Assembly: GCA_013398015.1 (NCBI GenBank)
Contig: VZRR01006745.1
Location: 1,420,836-1,484,835, forward strand
Direction: 5' to 3'
Source: Oreocharis arfaki
Lineage: Eukaryota > Chordata > Aves > Passeriformes > Paramythiidae
DNA: 64,000 bases
The notes beneath the pieces were generated by a model. The model worked only from the letters and a program-made list of their open reading frames with translations. It made no database searches and was not told where the DNA came from. This document shows positions 50,661 through 64,000 of the stretch, piece after piece; position 1 is the first letter of the stretch, and every line of letters starts with the position of its first letter. Both the position numbers and the translations under genes were made by a program.

Positions 50661-53600
50661 TTTTTTTTAGCCGATTGTGTCATTTACATTCTGTTTTCAG
50701 ACTGATTTTGTCCTCATGCCTCACAGCATAATTCATTGTTACAACTGTCATCATGGCATTTTGAGTCCACCTTTTTGCCTTCCATCTTCCACCAGCTTCC
50801 ATATCTACCCCACAATGTTACAGCTGCAAGATTTTGCTGTTTCTCCCATATCACATGCTTTGTCTCGCACCACATTTCATTCACCTCCTCCACACTATCA
50901 ATAAGGCCAGCCTCCTCTATCATTTGCTCCTTTCATACGAATAGCCAAATGCTTTGAATGCTTTGTTCTGTCTTCTGTATACAAAGTAAATTTCCTAAAC
51001 ACATCACAAGTCCTTTGCGTTCTCCACCCTGATATTTTTTTGAAAAATATTCTCCTTAAGAAGCACAGAACACTTGCTGATTTTCCTGAGAAAGGTACAA
51101 CTTGTATACACTAACATGATAGTTTCAGCTGGGGTAGAGTTAACCAGGGCAACTATTTACATAAACTTGTAAATATAACTTTATTTACCTGCTTTATTTA
51201 CCCACAAATTACTCCATCTTTCCTAAAAGTGAGAAGTTACTGCAACTTTTGGTTTAGAAGGCAGCCATATAGCTGAGGTAATGAGCTACTCTTTCACCAC
51301 TTTCGAAAAACTACTCATTTCAGGTATGGACTTGATTGTTTCCCTGATGAATTGCTGAATGAGTTTATATTGCCAATATTCTGGTAAGTCTCTTCAGGCT
51401 GCTGTGCACCAGCTGAGCTATAGACATTGCTAACTTCCTGCACGTTTGAAACAGAAATACAGCAAAAGTGCAAACAAGCCTCTGTCAATATACAAAAAAC
51501 CATTATGCTATCATACTTTGACAATGGAAGTTTAGGCCTAGAAAACATATGTTTTATACATCAGGAAGATTTCAGTTTCATTTGCTTTTGCATTAGTGTG
51601 GCAATTTTATAAAAATTTTGTATTGTAGGTTTAGATTAAAAACATGGAAGCAGGAATCCGAATCAATTAATAATTGCATTTAGAATTTAGATTGTTCACA
51701 ATCTAAAAGAATTTAAACAAATGTTAAAAAATTTAGAGTTTACTGTATTGTGTACATAATGGAGAAAAAATGGAGCAAGAAATAACACAATCAGTTGACA
51801 AAAGTTAGTCCCATGGCCTTCTGTAAATTAACACATCAAGAAACAGGAAGAGTAAATAGAAATTAACATAAAAAACAATAAATGCAGGACAACCTGAGAA
51901 TGGGTTGCTGATCGAGAGTAGTAGCACTAAGGGTGCTGACATAAAGCAGAAGATAAAGTTCCATGTAACAGCTGAACTGACTGCATCCGAAAGCTGCTGC
52001 TCTCAAAGCACTGTCTCCGATTCATTATTCATTTCAATGAGAAAGGACAATATAGTACAGAAACAGGAAGGTAAGAATGAGATGACCTAATCTTATGCTG
52101 AAAGGGGGTACTTAAGAAAAAAATCTGTATTTTAATTTTCTAATGCAATTAAGAGCTGGATTGAGAAGGAGTAGAAAGGCGCTAACCATTTCTTTATCTC
52201 CCTTAGCCTCTTCCTGTATATTTCCAACCTCTAAGGAAAAAACAAACATATCTCCTTTCCTACTACTGTTGTAACCGGCAACTCTTCAAAATGTTGTTTA
52301 GCAAAAATATTTTCTCAAATTCAACTATTTTACTTCTTACTGCTTTCCTTTTCTCTCAGTTGTATTCACTAGCCGGGTTTACTCCCATGCTCTCCCCACT
52401 GCTCCATGCAAAGATCAAGAGAAATATTTACTCCATAAACACCAAGAAAAACTAGGATTAATCCTGCTCCTTTTGCTACTTCATGGCAGGACACCAGCAA
52501 TATAGTACATCAATGTCAGTGTCAGTGGAAGAAGTGGTGAGAAAAGGACATAATATTTGATAGCACATATACACTGAATTCTTCTGTCCTATCTATCAAT
52601 ATTTCCAAATTCTTATATATTATAGAGTAATAATTTAAACCTGAGATGTATACCTGAACCCAGATATATAGGGGCAAAAAACTACAAAGAAAAACAAAAA
52701 CAACCAACCTCCCCAAATAAAGAAACGAAACCCACATAAGGAGAGAAAGGTCATGGGAACTTCATCATCAGTGATGAAAATTACTCTGATGAAAGGCCTC
52801 TCACCTCCTACTACTCCAGAGACTATGCAGTGATCCAAAGCAGGTAATTTCTATTTCACCTGTTTCTGCCATCTTACTGAGGGTTAGTTGGTTTATAGGG
52901 GGAAATTGGTCACTTCAAATACTCACACTCCAATATTCAGCAACTGTCAAACACCTTGACTGTCCCCACATACCTGACAATATATATGTACTTACATACA
53001 TATAATAACACCATATACCATATCCAAATTAAAATGAAGACATATAATCACTAAAATATACCTAGGTCATTGAAGAATTTCTATCATATTTTCCAGCAGA
53101 ATCCATCAAACTTTACCTTACAGTGTTTGCGGCACAGCAGCATAACAACCCTGGCAACCTCTGGCCAGTTTCACTGGTTATTTTAGAGAAAAACACCTAA
53201 GACTTAACCAAGTTACTACTACTGCAGACTGGAATGTCAGCAAAATTATCATGATTTCTATTTTTATACCATAGAAGAACTACCCATGCTGCTGTCTAGA
53301 GAACCAAACTCAAACTCCACCTGATAGATCATTTGCCAAGTAAACCCTAACAGTTCATTTGAAGGTAGTTTTTCGGTCTACTGAATAAACTGACTGAAAA
53401 CAACTCACAGTTGAGGTATGAAACTTCTATGCATATATGTAGGTATTTAACCCATCATGCAAGATTGTTTAGATGAATATATGGCATACTTTTAATTTAA
53501 TCCTCACTGTTCGCTGAAAATGGCTCATTTTATAAAGGTTCTTTTTTCAGATACTAAGGGCAAACTCTTCTGTAACTTGAATTCTATTCTGTGGACAGCC

Positions 53601-54339
53601 TGACCTCCAAACTCCAAATTAAGAATACAGGCCTTTTAAAGCCTAACATCTTCTGTGTAAAACCTCAGGAATATTTTGGCACCAACTCCAACACTGTCAA
53701 GTAATCCTCTTCAAAAAGCTTAATGACCCAAGATGATTCATGACTCACAAACAGTGCTAGTAAATACTAGAAATTAAGTAGTACTTCAATGAAGGGGCGA
53801 GTAAAGCCTGGGATTCAGCAGCAATATTTCTCAGGAATATTTATGGATCCTGCAGATGTGTTCACTGGCCTGTAAAGGAGCAAAAAGTTATCTCGAGTTT
53901 TAAAGGGTGGTAGGCAGAGATGCCTGATCAATAAAAGATGTGGTGAACAGGGAGAGGCATTTGACCACTAAAGTGCACGTAGTTATTTCCAGTCCTTAAC
54001 AGAAGACTTTTTAAAGCTATAACCTTACCCAGGAATTCAGTGAAACCTATTTAGCACACAGAAAATCCAAAGTTAAATGCAAAATATATGGTTAAGGCAA
54101 GGCCTAATCAAGAGAATGTAATAACACATTCTTCAAAATATCAGTTTGCATATCAAAACAGTGTATTACTATTCTAGTGGTTAACGTCAAAAACATTTTC
54201 TTACTGTCAACATTTCTGCTACAATGCAACCAAGATCTTTCAAGCAGTAGTTAGAAAAGGTGTTTCTTAACAATGTTTCTTAATAATTTAATAAGCAATT
54301 AATTAATCATTCACACAATTTCAAGAGTCAATAGGCACA

Positions 54340-54436
54340 AGCTGTGTAAGCTGTGGAATGGTTGAACTCAATGATCTATGGTTGGTCTCCATCTAAGATG
54401 TCTTTCCCAACCAAAACAATTCTGTGATTCTAAGCT
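54340..54436 (+). mobile_element. CR1-like 3' tail fragment
   Basis: It reads GGAATGGTTGAACTCAATGA, TCTATGGTTGGTCTCC, TTTCCCAACCAAAACAATTC and TGTGATTCTA, matching the terminal 100 bases of a CR1 or a CR1-tailed SINE. Confidence 0.75.
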
Positions 54437-57400
54437 GGGTATGACACCTGACCAGCCAGAAAGACCCTCTGCTGAAGGTACTGGAAAATTTAAAAGTTGC
54501 AAAGCTTTTAAAAAGGTATTTTTTCTTTCTTTTTTAGTTATGCCACCTTCTACATAATTTTACTGTGTTTTGCACACTCTTCAAGCTAAGAACTTGAAAA
54601 GCTAAGAAATTATACTCAGAGATAACTTCAACTACAGAGAAGAGTGATTATCATTAATACTAACATATGGTCCCACAGTAGGTCTCTCACTGGTTTAATA
54701 CGTTCAGTTGGATAGACAAATCCTTATGAAAAATAATAAAGTAATTTCCAACACAGTAATGCATGTCCTCCATTGTTTCAGAAAACAGACTGAAAGGCAA
54801 CTGACATCATTGAAGTGAAATAATCAAATATTCTGAAAGGCTGTTTTTTAGAAATCAATACATTTTTTGTTAAGAGTCACAGTTTGACTGCCTGGGGTTT
54901 TTTCTGCCTGGTACTCAAACTGGTTTTCAAATCATACATTTGTTAGTTCTCTTTGTATTATACACAGACACACACTCAGACAGAAGATTAATGATATCGA
55001 GCCAATCATAAAAATTTCTGGCCAGTAACACTTCCCAGTAACAGTACCTAAATTAAAATCTTTTTTAGTTTCAGGAAACTAAAGCTGTAGTTACAAGGGT
55101 GGCTGGACAAACAATATCAAAATGAAGTCTAAGAGAAGAACCACTGTGAAACTAGAATATTATTAGAGGATTTCAGATTTCGCTAGTGTTTTTCACAGTT
55201 AAACTCCTGCATATGACAATCTATTTGGTAACATAATTTAAAACAAACACAAAATTCCATATTTTCCACCTCAAACACAAAACACAGGAAGGGAAAGATA
55301 TATAATACAGAAAGGACTCTTCAGTCAATATGTAATGATTCCATGCAACAGTATTACCACAGATATTTAATCTTTTTTGAAGACTTTTAACAGATTCAAA
55401 TTAAACTGCAGTATTTAGGAGGCTCTTACCATAAAAGGTAACTAAAACTTGACAGACAGGTTTCATTCACGAATTTTGAATAAACCCATCTTTCCTTACT
55501 TTTCCAGTTTTGGAGAGTCAGAAGATCACAGCTGTGTACATCAACTACTTCTCACTACAACTCAACAGTTCTGAATAAACTAGTTTAATAGACTCATTTA
55601 ATGTCAGTAATTGCAAAGCTTCTGCACTACCTATTGTGGAAAAAGTATCGCTGTTCAGATAAACAAAGTACCTATTCTGTAATTTAGGATAGGGTGTGCA
55701 CTGACTAAGCATGGTCACTCCTAATAAACGTCTTTGCTCTAAAAAGAGAGGCTTAATTTTGCATCATCCATAAAAGCTTGGATTAATAGTCTTTATGCTT
55801 CCCCAGTACTATACTGTTAAACTGGTATAATTAAACCACCAATTTTATAGTATAGGAGATTAGTGAATTCAGCTAAACTTCATTGATTACCATAGTTTAC
55901 CCAGCTGTCTTAATATAATCATTGCACCCAGAGTATTTTTTTTAGCTTAGGGAAATTTAAATATAGCACACTCAAAACTGGGGAGCTGAATAACCACAGT
56001 TGTTCATATTACAACTGTCCTCTCATATGAAAATGACAAAAAAAAAGTATAACAGGCAGAGTTATGGATGAGAGTTAACAAACTGAACCGCAGACATCTT
56101 AATGCTCTGCGTCTTGCGCTTTCCAAGAACACATCGGCTAAACAGGCCATAGTCTTTTGGGGGAAAAAAAAAAGGAAAAAAACCATGCTAGTGACAAGGC
56201 ATCTGAACCTTCTTCCAAAGTCCTTGGCATCTCCTGTAATACCTTAATAAACCTGCTTATTTAACAAAAATTTTAAATACTCTATGAGTTCAGAGAGGTC
56301 TAATGCTCTCTGAAGTGGACTGTGATAGGATCTAGAAAATAACTGGAAAAATACAAGCATACAAGACTGGAAGATACCTTACAGCTACTAACTTACACAT
56401 GTAGAGAAACAGAAATAATTTAATGGCCGGAAGTTTAAGGACATTATTCAGATCACATTACAGCACATGAGACCCCTATAAATAAAGTACAGGGGGGAGA
56501 CACTGGTGAAAATCCCACTTCCCTCACCTTTGGTGGGTAGAGAAAAGATATTTATGCTCTTCCCAAACACCTAGCCATTTAACTCAATGAGAATTTTTAA
56601 AATTAGAATGCTTCACTGAACACTGTCATACATCAAAGTGGACACATTTTAGAAAATATTTCCATTTAAATCGACTTTAATTTAAAATAACAGAACTTAG
56701 TTATTTCAGCTTTATAACATTGCAGTACTTCTAAAATAAAACACTTCAATTACATTCTACAATTGCAGGTCTAGTACACTTTTATTTGAATTTTCCCCAC
56801 AAATATCACTACGTTGTTTTCAAAAGTCACATTAAGGATTTTTACAGATGTAACATTTCCAAAAAACAGAGATGCTGTACATTGTTTCTATTTTGCTTTG
56901 GAGCAGAGTCTAATCAAAAACTGTACATTCCATTTAGGGAGAAAGTCCTCACTAGATCATATAACTGCTACAACTTGATAGAAGAATTCATACATGTTAA
57001 TCCATTTTACCCCAAACACCAAGAAAATAAAAGATACAGGCAGAATTACCTGTTCTATTATATTGAAATGTGTAAGTTGTTAATATCTTCCAATCAGCCA
57101 AAACATTTCTCAGGATCTATTTTAGCAACATATTTTGAAAGTCAGTATTCCCAAATCATTTATAAATACTTCTAATCAAGCACTACAATACCATAAAACA
57201 ATGAAATTCATTGCAAATCAACAATAAATGCTCCCTCAGAAATCAAGTTTTCTCCCACAAACCTACCCAACTTACTGACATCAAAATACCTCTCTTTATA
57301 CTTTGAAAGGCAAGAAAGGGACCATCTTGTTCATGTCACATACTTGCAAAGCTCCAGCCTCATTCATACCTGACTCATCCAACATCTTCTGTCAATGCCC

Positions 57401-58758
57401 CAAAGTAAAACAGGACAAGAAAGTTTTTTATTTCCCTGTACCCCCTGAGAAGTCTTTCATGATGTGGCTTCTTCACTGGCTTATGAGAGTCAGTGAATAA
57501 GTAGCCAATTTCAAAATTGCAGGGGAGGGTGGGAAAAGAGATGAGCAAGCCCTTACTAATGAAAAATGACTACACTTTTCTAAAAAGTAGATATTTAAAC
57601 TGACATCAAAGAAAAGCAGAAATCTAAGTCTCAGTGTAAGAGCAGCTTGGTTTAGGTTTAGGTTTAGCTAAGCCTGTTTTCAACTAAACTTACCGGAGTA
57701 TTCACACGGCCTTTCCAGAAAGTATATTCTAATTATGTCACATATACAAACTCTCACATACAAAAGCAAGGAGTTAATGAAGATGACAAATAAATAATAT
57801 GCCAAAAAGCCCATTAATATGTGAAAGAAAAATGTGCTTTTAGCAACACTTGTTCAAAGAAATGACTGCTAAACCTGAGAGAAGATAAACGCATTGCTAC
57901 TGCTTCTTTACTAATTAATGTACAGCAATTTTTTTTTCCCTATTTATTTAAATAAGTCACACCTTCCTATATGAAGGTTGGTCATCAATTAATGACCAGC
58001 AAAATCTGCATTTTCCCACTTGAGAACCTTATTTTTATGAGTTGCAGATATAATTTAATCGATCAAATAAAAATCCATGTGCATCCTATATCTAAATCTC
58101 TAAATTCTAAACAGACGAGCTAACATAAAAGAAGTACATCTTAGGCCAGGGACACAGTTCCAAGTTCCTGGCTGCACTGCCAAGTTGACTACGTTACTAT
58201 GTTCCCCTTGGGCACAAGGGGAAGGCCCAAAAACTCCTTCATGAAGGTCAAATTAGTCTTCACAGGGTCGCACCACAAAAATCCACACTGAATCCTTCTA
58301 TCCCTGAAAACCCACAGATGTTCTTCTTTATCTTCTACGTACTTTATTCTCCAGGTACTTCATTCTACATGACAACCATCTCTTCTTAAATGTTTGAACC
58401 TCACTACTGTGGAAGAGAAGGCTAATTATAGCTCTCAGTTTCACTGAGGCTTTAATGCAAAACTTTTGACTAGAATTTAGACAGCACTATTGTTTCAGCT
58501 GTTGCTAAGGCAAAGGTGAACGGTGGCCCATATGCTACAGACACTGGATAATCATAATTGACCATGCAGAAAATCAAATTAATGAATAAACTGAAGACTA
58601 GATTAGTGAGTCATGCTTAATTTTTTAATAGAATTTACACAATTGGATGCTGAGCACTTTATTTTCATAACCTGTTGAACCACAGTAACTTGCAACTGCA
58701 TTTTCCCTTTTTCTAGGAAGGGAGAGGATTTTAAAATACAGTTATATTTCAAATGTCA

Positions 58759-58893
58759 CAAAGAATCACAGAATATTCTGAGTTGGAAGACCCACAAGGA
58801 TCATCATTCAGCTCATAAATGAATGGTCCATTTGGGGAACAAACCTTCAACCTTGGTGTTATCAGCAGTATGCTCTAACCAGCTGAGCTACAT
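58759..58893 (-). mobile_element. tRNA-Ile-derived SINE with CR1 tail (TguSINE1-like)
   Basis: On the minus strand the head reads TAGCTCAGCTGGTTAGAGC, then CTGCTGATAACACCAAGG, as in isoleucine tRNA genes. A perfect Pol III box A (TAGCTCAGCTGG) lies at 58890-58879. A degenerate box B (GGTTTGTTCCCC) lies at 58845-58834. The rest is a CR1-type tail: GATGATCCTTGTGGGTCTTC, CAACTCAGAATATTCTGTGA and TTCTTTG. This head-plus-tail design is the one reported for TguSINE1 of songbirds (from memory). It has the same orientation as NIPBL. It is not a functional tRNA because the acceptor stem and T-arm pairing are lost. Confidence 0.85.
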
Positions 58894-61800
58894 TTTACCT
58901 ATCTTGAAAAAAAATATTAACACCTCACAAAATTGAATTATTATCATTGTATCTTCTACTTACTTTAAAACTAAACATTTTAAAATATCCTAAAATAAGT
59001 GTGCTATGCTTTTCAGTTCACTCTGTTTTAAGACAAATACAGTTATAGCTGTTTCCCAACCATAAAACACTCATGAATGAAAATAAGTACGTACAAAGTA
59101 AGAGGTAAACAATAATACTGCTAGAAATATGTATCTGTAGGGTATTTTTGCATTCTCTTCTGAGATGCAGTTAGTAACACCCCCCTTTTAGAACCTCAAT
59201 CTTTCTACTGTGAAATATTAACATTGTTTCACAAGTCACAAGCTCATTTTGGAGGTTTTTCTCAATTCTCTTCAGCTTTGCTACAATCCATTTGCTTTTT
59301 TTCCAAACTGAAAGTTATTTCAGCACAAAGGAGATACAGAAGCTACAGATCTTTTTGGGAATATTCTGACAATTCAGAAGTATCAAAAATTCAGGATGTC
59401 TAATTTCACTCACATGCCACCTGAAGAGAAACCAGAAGCATCTGAAATGGATCAGGCCTCAAGTATCTTAGATTTGCATCAAGACTGACATATACACACT
59501 GAAGTAGGAATAAGGAGTAGCTAATAGTATTTCATCCTTATTTTGGATGCCAAGGCACCTATACAGGCGAGCACACTAACCACTGGTAGCCACTTGTCCA
59601 GGCCATAAAACTACCGAGTTTTTGTCCTGTTTCCCAATAAAATAACTGCTAATTTACCAATCTCTGTGATTAAACACACAGTTGAGAGGAGGGCACCTTA
59701 GCAGCAAGGTAAAGATCTCTTCTTGTGTGAACAGGTTGTTTACATCCAGAAAAAAATAAACCCTTCACATTAAACTCACAGGATACGACCCTGGGACACA
59801 TCTTGATTCATAATCCCTTTTTCTCTTTAACAGTTGCCATGGGAGACCATAAATTAGAGTCTGCAGAACCAAAAGTGGCCTTCCCAGGCCAAATGTTTAA
59901 CGTTATTGTCTGCATGCTTTGGCACACATGACAGTACTTGTGTCTGAGATACAAATTTATACTGACAATAGTATTCTGTATAGTACTACACTGCTATCTC
60001 ACATAATCCAACATTCACTTACATTTGTGTCTTCCAGGTTCATATTACAAGGAACTTGAGCTCCCCCAACTGCTAATTATTCCTACTGTTTACTCACAAC
60101 AAACATCCTCTTCCACATTTTCTGAGACACTGACTGTCAAGTACGTACTTCTTATTTCTAAAATATTGTACAGTGAATTCTCAAAGACAACTCTCTGCTT
60201 TTACAGTGGACAAGTATCTGAGTTATTACCAAGCAAATACATAAGCATTTTACACATGTGCTTATAAAAAAACAAACACCTTTCAAGTTATCTGACGCTA
60301 ATTAACACACCTCTGATAAGTGTGTTAGTAAGCTAAATGAGTGCTGAATTTATGAAACTATGTTCAGAGTTCAGAAAGTTATTGCAAAGCAATCACAAGT
60401 GGAAGCCCACTACTACATTTCAGCAATTAGCACTCCAGACCACAACCCACTCCCACCCCATTCCCTCAAAACACAAACATCTTTAACTTACAAAGATTAA
60501 TGAAACACTTAATAATGATTATGAAAAAAAAACAAATTAACCACAGGACAATACTAAGTAACTACGACAAGATCACAAAGCTATTGTTAGCCTTAATGGG
60601 GTAAACTTAGCCCAAAAATTATCTGGTATTATCTAAAGAAAAAAAGAGCTATTTTGTCTTGTGTGGACCCACTATTTACTACTATAATGATTGAGCTCAT
60701 TAAATAAATATTTTACTGTATGTGAATGCTCTAACATTAAGGTTCTTGTTATTTCTTATTTTAGGAAGCAAATACGTTGATAGCAATTTTAAGTAATCAT
60801 ACACGTGTAAACCCACTGAAAGTAAATGCAAATGTATAATTTCAAAGCATTATTAATGAACCTGCATGTAACTTTATTTACAGAATATTTATTCATCATA
60901 ATCACGCATATGAAACTAAACTGAATTCTTCCTATCAAGGTGAACGAAACGACGTTTGTTTTCTTGTCATTTTGCAAATAAAACTTCTAAGTTCATACAG
61001 CAAGTTTAATGTCTTTGGTAACTGAGGCTATTTCTATAGGGTCACCTTTAAAACTTAAGTATGACAATTTTCTAATTTTTGTTTGATTACAAAATAGTAT
61101 AAGCATGTAAGCATCATCATAAAACTGATGTTTCTGTTCTTGTTTAAAATAATTATCTGCTACATCTACAACAAGCTTCAAGATATCTTCTATCCAAATT
61201 TCAAGACTTGTGTATTTTACAATGAGGATTTCACCCATTTTATTTGTCCTTCCCAAAACACGTGTCCCAATTTACACCTGTATCAATAATTAGGTGCAGG
61301 TAGTAGTCCTTAGATGTTTTTGTTTCAGACAAATACTGCTCTCTCCCAAATTTTTCATAGGGTTACATGGAGTGTCAGCCACACTCAGCCAAGCTGATTA
61401 GTCCAAGTAGATCACACTCTCTAGTTAACTGTGCATCAGCTGACTTTCAATAACTGTACATAATGCCCAGGAAAAATGCAAATTAATCTAACCTTCCTTA
61501 GCCAGCAATGAAACAGGTTTAAATTAACCCAAATTATGTGCAATTGCCCCATGCTACATATACACATTTGAATGTTCACTGTAACTGAGCATGCAATAAC
61601 TTCAAATTATCAGGACTTGTGTTGAATTCTCAGAAGTCCACCTACAGAGCTTTTTATAAGACTTCACTGACTAATTGTTTATCTAGACATGTTTAGGAAT
61701 TTGCTTAATTCCATGATATCATATGACTACTTTGAGTCTAGAAAAAAAGACTTGTCAGGGATAAACACAAACATTTACAAAAAAAGAGAGAATTTCCATT

Positions 61801-63981
61801 CTGAAGTCCACTAATTCAATACAAGCATTTAATATGCCACTAAATTAAATAAATGGTTCTCATTATCCTTCCTCCAAGTTGCATGCTAAAATTATAGTAT
61901 GATGTGAAAACTGAGAATGTTTACTTTCCAGTAGTATGATGGCTTGTTCATGTAATGATATTTAGCGAATTACAGACAAAACAGTCTTTAAACCGTACCA
62001 TTTTTATTGCAATTCCTCAAATATTTTATATTTTCCATGGTAAAAATAATTATCTACTTTTGCAAACAACATGACTAAATTTTACATCATGCTAGATAGA
62101 ATGCCAGAAGGAATAACTCCAGTGAGTAAATATGCAGAGTCATAACTCCAAACAATCTTTTATAATAGTGACTGTAGAATGCACAGAGGGTTCCTACAAC
62201 TCTCTAAGCCATTAGTCACCTAACTTATCACCAGAAAAGTTCACCTACAACCTTGCTTCAGTGTATGTCAGAACTAAGCAGCTCAACACCTGTTTTGCAT
62301 GTAAGCCTGGGCAAGATCTTCAGAGTAGGAAAGTCCAGGCATACACATGCTTTGAACATACCTAACATACAAATTGATTACTTGGCACTGCGTACTAGCC
62401 GCTGCCTCCAATGCTTCACTCAAAATCTCAGAAGGACAGAGATAGAACACCTGCTTGTGGTATCAGACACAGATGCGGAAATCTTCCTCAGCAGCAGGAC
62501 ATTCAAACATGCAATTGTCACTGTCTCTTAGGGTGTTTAACTGGCTCTATATTTCATGGGGTAGTTGAGCATTCCCTTATCTGCCCGTTGAAGGAGTACT
62601 ACACCACAGTGCAAAGAAAATTAATTAGAACAGGGAAAAAACCTCAAGGAGAGAATATGATTTTCAAATAAAGTAATTTAAACTGAATTCCAGGATGTAA
62701 AAATCTCTCCAATGTTTTCTATCAACTAACCAATATGGATCCCACACTTAGCACCAAAGAAGCTGAGTTCCATTTTGCACTCTAACACATCTCAAACTTT
62801 TGACTGACATTGAAGGGCTGACCTTCTCAACAGCAATATCACAGTGAAGCCCCTTTTTGATCTCACTCCAGTTCCTTTCTATGATGTAGAAATCAAGACT
62901 GAAAATTTTACTTATTGCACTGTAACAGCTATTTTACAAGACAATGCTTAAAAATGTATCACGCTAAGTGCATAGCTGTATAAAGAACTCCTGTAATTTA
63001 AAATGTTAGAGGTATGACTTTAAAAACATCCTCTAAAACAGAGCACTCAGAACTGAAAAGTTGGTATCAGACTACAACATTATTTTTTCTGAGTATCGAC
63101 TCAAAGGTTTCTAGACTTTTACAGGAAATCCCACCCCCCCAGGCTGAAAGACTTTGCAAAGTCAATCAAAAGTTAACAAATGTCCCTTGCCTCCAAGAAT
63201 TCTGACACAGTCCTTGGATTATGTAATTGTGTAACACTTCCCTGACACCCCCAGGCCCAATCTTCCTCCAGGTTACAGGAGGGATCTGCTCTGGAAATTA
63301 ATCAGCAGCTATTCATAAGGCTGTAAGGTCTCTTGCACACATGACACTTCAAGTAAAAACAAAGAAAATATGAAGTGAAAGAGGCTTTAGATCAGATAGC
63401 AAGAAACAGAAAAATGCCATTCTTGGGAATCTCATCCTATTTTTATTACCAATGGTAAATATTTCTGTGTTCCTTCTGTCCTGCAGGCTCCAAAACCTAA
63501 TTTGAACAAGCACTGATTAGTCATATTTGTAACCAAAATTAACAAAATCTGTTCTACTATTATTGTACAAATCATGATCCAAAGAAAAAAGCAAGTTAAT
63601 TTAAAATTAAGGTTCTACACTTGTTCTAGTTAGACTTCCCAAGTTAATAAAGACCAAGTTCTGCATCTTAGTACTCAATGTGCATGATTACATACTACCC
63701 CCAAAAACATTTAAATATAAGCATTTATGGAGCATTACAATAGTCCAGTACAGACCACAGAAAAACCTATGAGAAAATTAAGACTTCTGCCTCTGGAGCA
63801 GGGCTTCACGACACAAAACAATTCAGGCAAAAGGCTATACACTGAACACCAAAGAGAAATTAAAATGTTTAATCATAAAAGACAGGACTGAAAGCAATCT
63901 CCAGAGTTTATCTCCTTCCCCAAAGCAGAATCAACAACATCTAAGGCAAATACTAGGAGACATTCATAAAACCCATGCATT

Positions 63982-64000
63982 AAAAAAAAAAAAAAAAAAA
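63982..64000 (+). repeat. Poly(A) run at the window edge
   Basis: An uninterrupted A run that reaches the end of the window. It may be a LINE or SINE tail or a plain homopolymer; the other side is not visible. Confidence 0.8.

Larger units (their letters stand above)
25535..64000 (-). other. NIPBL intron 1 (at least 38 kb)
   Basis: All sequence upstream of exon 2 to the window end. No CpG island or other plausible promoter or first exon is visible, apart from the GC-rich interior of the provirus at 40262-40560. The non-coding exon 1 is therefore expected beyond 64000, in line with the very long first intron in human. The intron contains CR1 fragments, one SINE, a split CR1 with a provirus, and a G-rich tract. 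The stretches between them (25535-30640, 30720-31369, 31523-36136, 36206-38599, 42372-44989, 45201-50281, 50661-54339, 54437-58758, 58894-64000) show only AT-rich intron. Confidence 0.85.

Noticed and set aside
50677..50957. Overlapping frames of 69-75 codons on both strands
   Set aside because: Adjacent to an old CR1 and open in several frames at once, which indicates chance and not coding.
56786..57175. 129-codon plus-strand open frame
   Set aside because: AT-rich intron with no recognised domain; weak codon composition (many Tyr, Asn, Lys and Phe) as expected from chance.
57648..57666. Short TTTAGG repeats resembling telomeric DNA
   Set aside because: Only about three units and not the vertebrate TTAGGG; too short to call an interstitial telomere repeat.
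58834..58892. Functional tRNA-Ile gene
   Set aside because: The acceptor stem and T-arm pairing are lost and a CR1 tail follows, so it is a SINE head.
62253..62671. Two overlapping frames of 86-92 codons
   Set aside because: No homology recognised, no splice or promoter context, overlapping in different frames.
1..64000. CRISPR arrays, operons, prokaryotic mobile elements
   Set aside because: Nothing of this kind is present; the window is spliced vertebrate DNA.

Overview
This is a vertebrate, and by its repeats avian, genomic window. It is AT-rich and dominated by introns. Nine short exons-and-introns units on the minus strand spell the N-terminal third or less of NIPBL, the cohesin-loader subunit (Nipped-B/Scc2). 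The evidence for a bird is CR1 LINE fragments throughout (3' ends of the ATTCTATG and ATTCTATT type), a class II-like endogenous retrovirus, and one SINE whose head looks like tRNA-Ile and whose tail is CR1. That SINE architecture is the one described for TguSINE1 of songbirds, so a passerine is the best guess. Chromosome Z is expected for avian NIPBL, but this is knowledge of other birds and not seen here.

Layout, reading the gene from right to left: positions 25535-64000 are intron 1 (the non-coding first exon and promoter are not recognisable and should lie beyond 64000). Coding exons 2 to 9 lie at 25391-25534, 22729-22894, 21462-21592, 18249-18348, 16490-16641, 15276-15436, 11180-11273 and 427-1059. 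All eight have canonical AG/GT borders on the minus strand and join without a frame break into 500 codons plus one base. The large exon 10 should lie to the left of position 1. Exon lengths match human NIPBL numbering (recalled from memory) except for three whole-codon changes in exons 4, 8 and 9.

The introns carry decayed CR1 copies at about 3478-4562, 10091-10400, 19055-19201, 31370-31522, 36137-36205, 38600-39088 with 42087-42371, 44990-45200, 50282-50660 and 54340-54436. The CR1 at 3478-4562 contains two single-N joins and near-identical direct copies of the same segments, which looks like unmerged contig overlap in the assembly. The CR1 at 38600-42371 is split by a complete two-LTR proviral element of about 3.0 kb (39089-42080) with a 6-bp target duplication. 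It retains only the start of a gag-like reading frame and lacks any recognisable pol. Its middle holds a GC-rich to AT-rich stretch, ending in AATAAA, that does not look retroviral and may be captured host sequence.

I see no evidence for a previously undescribed gene system. The items most worth a second look are the non-autonomous provirus and its foreign-looking insert, the collapsed-or-duplicated CR1 around the Ns, the tRNA-Ile/CR1 SINE, a strong G-quadruplex motif in intron 1, and two upstream AUGs in the NIPBL leader. The rest of the sequence is ordinary AT-rich intron in which I can support no further gene.
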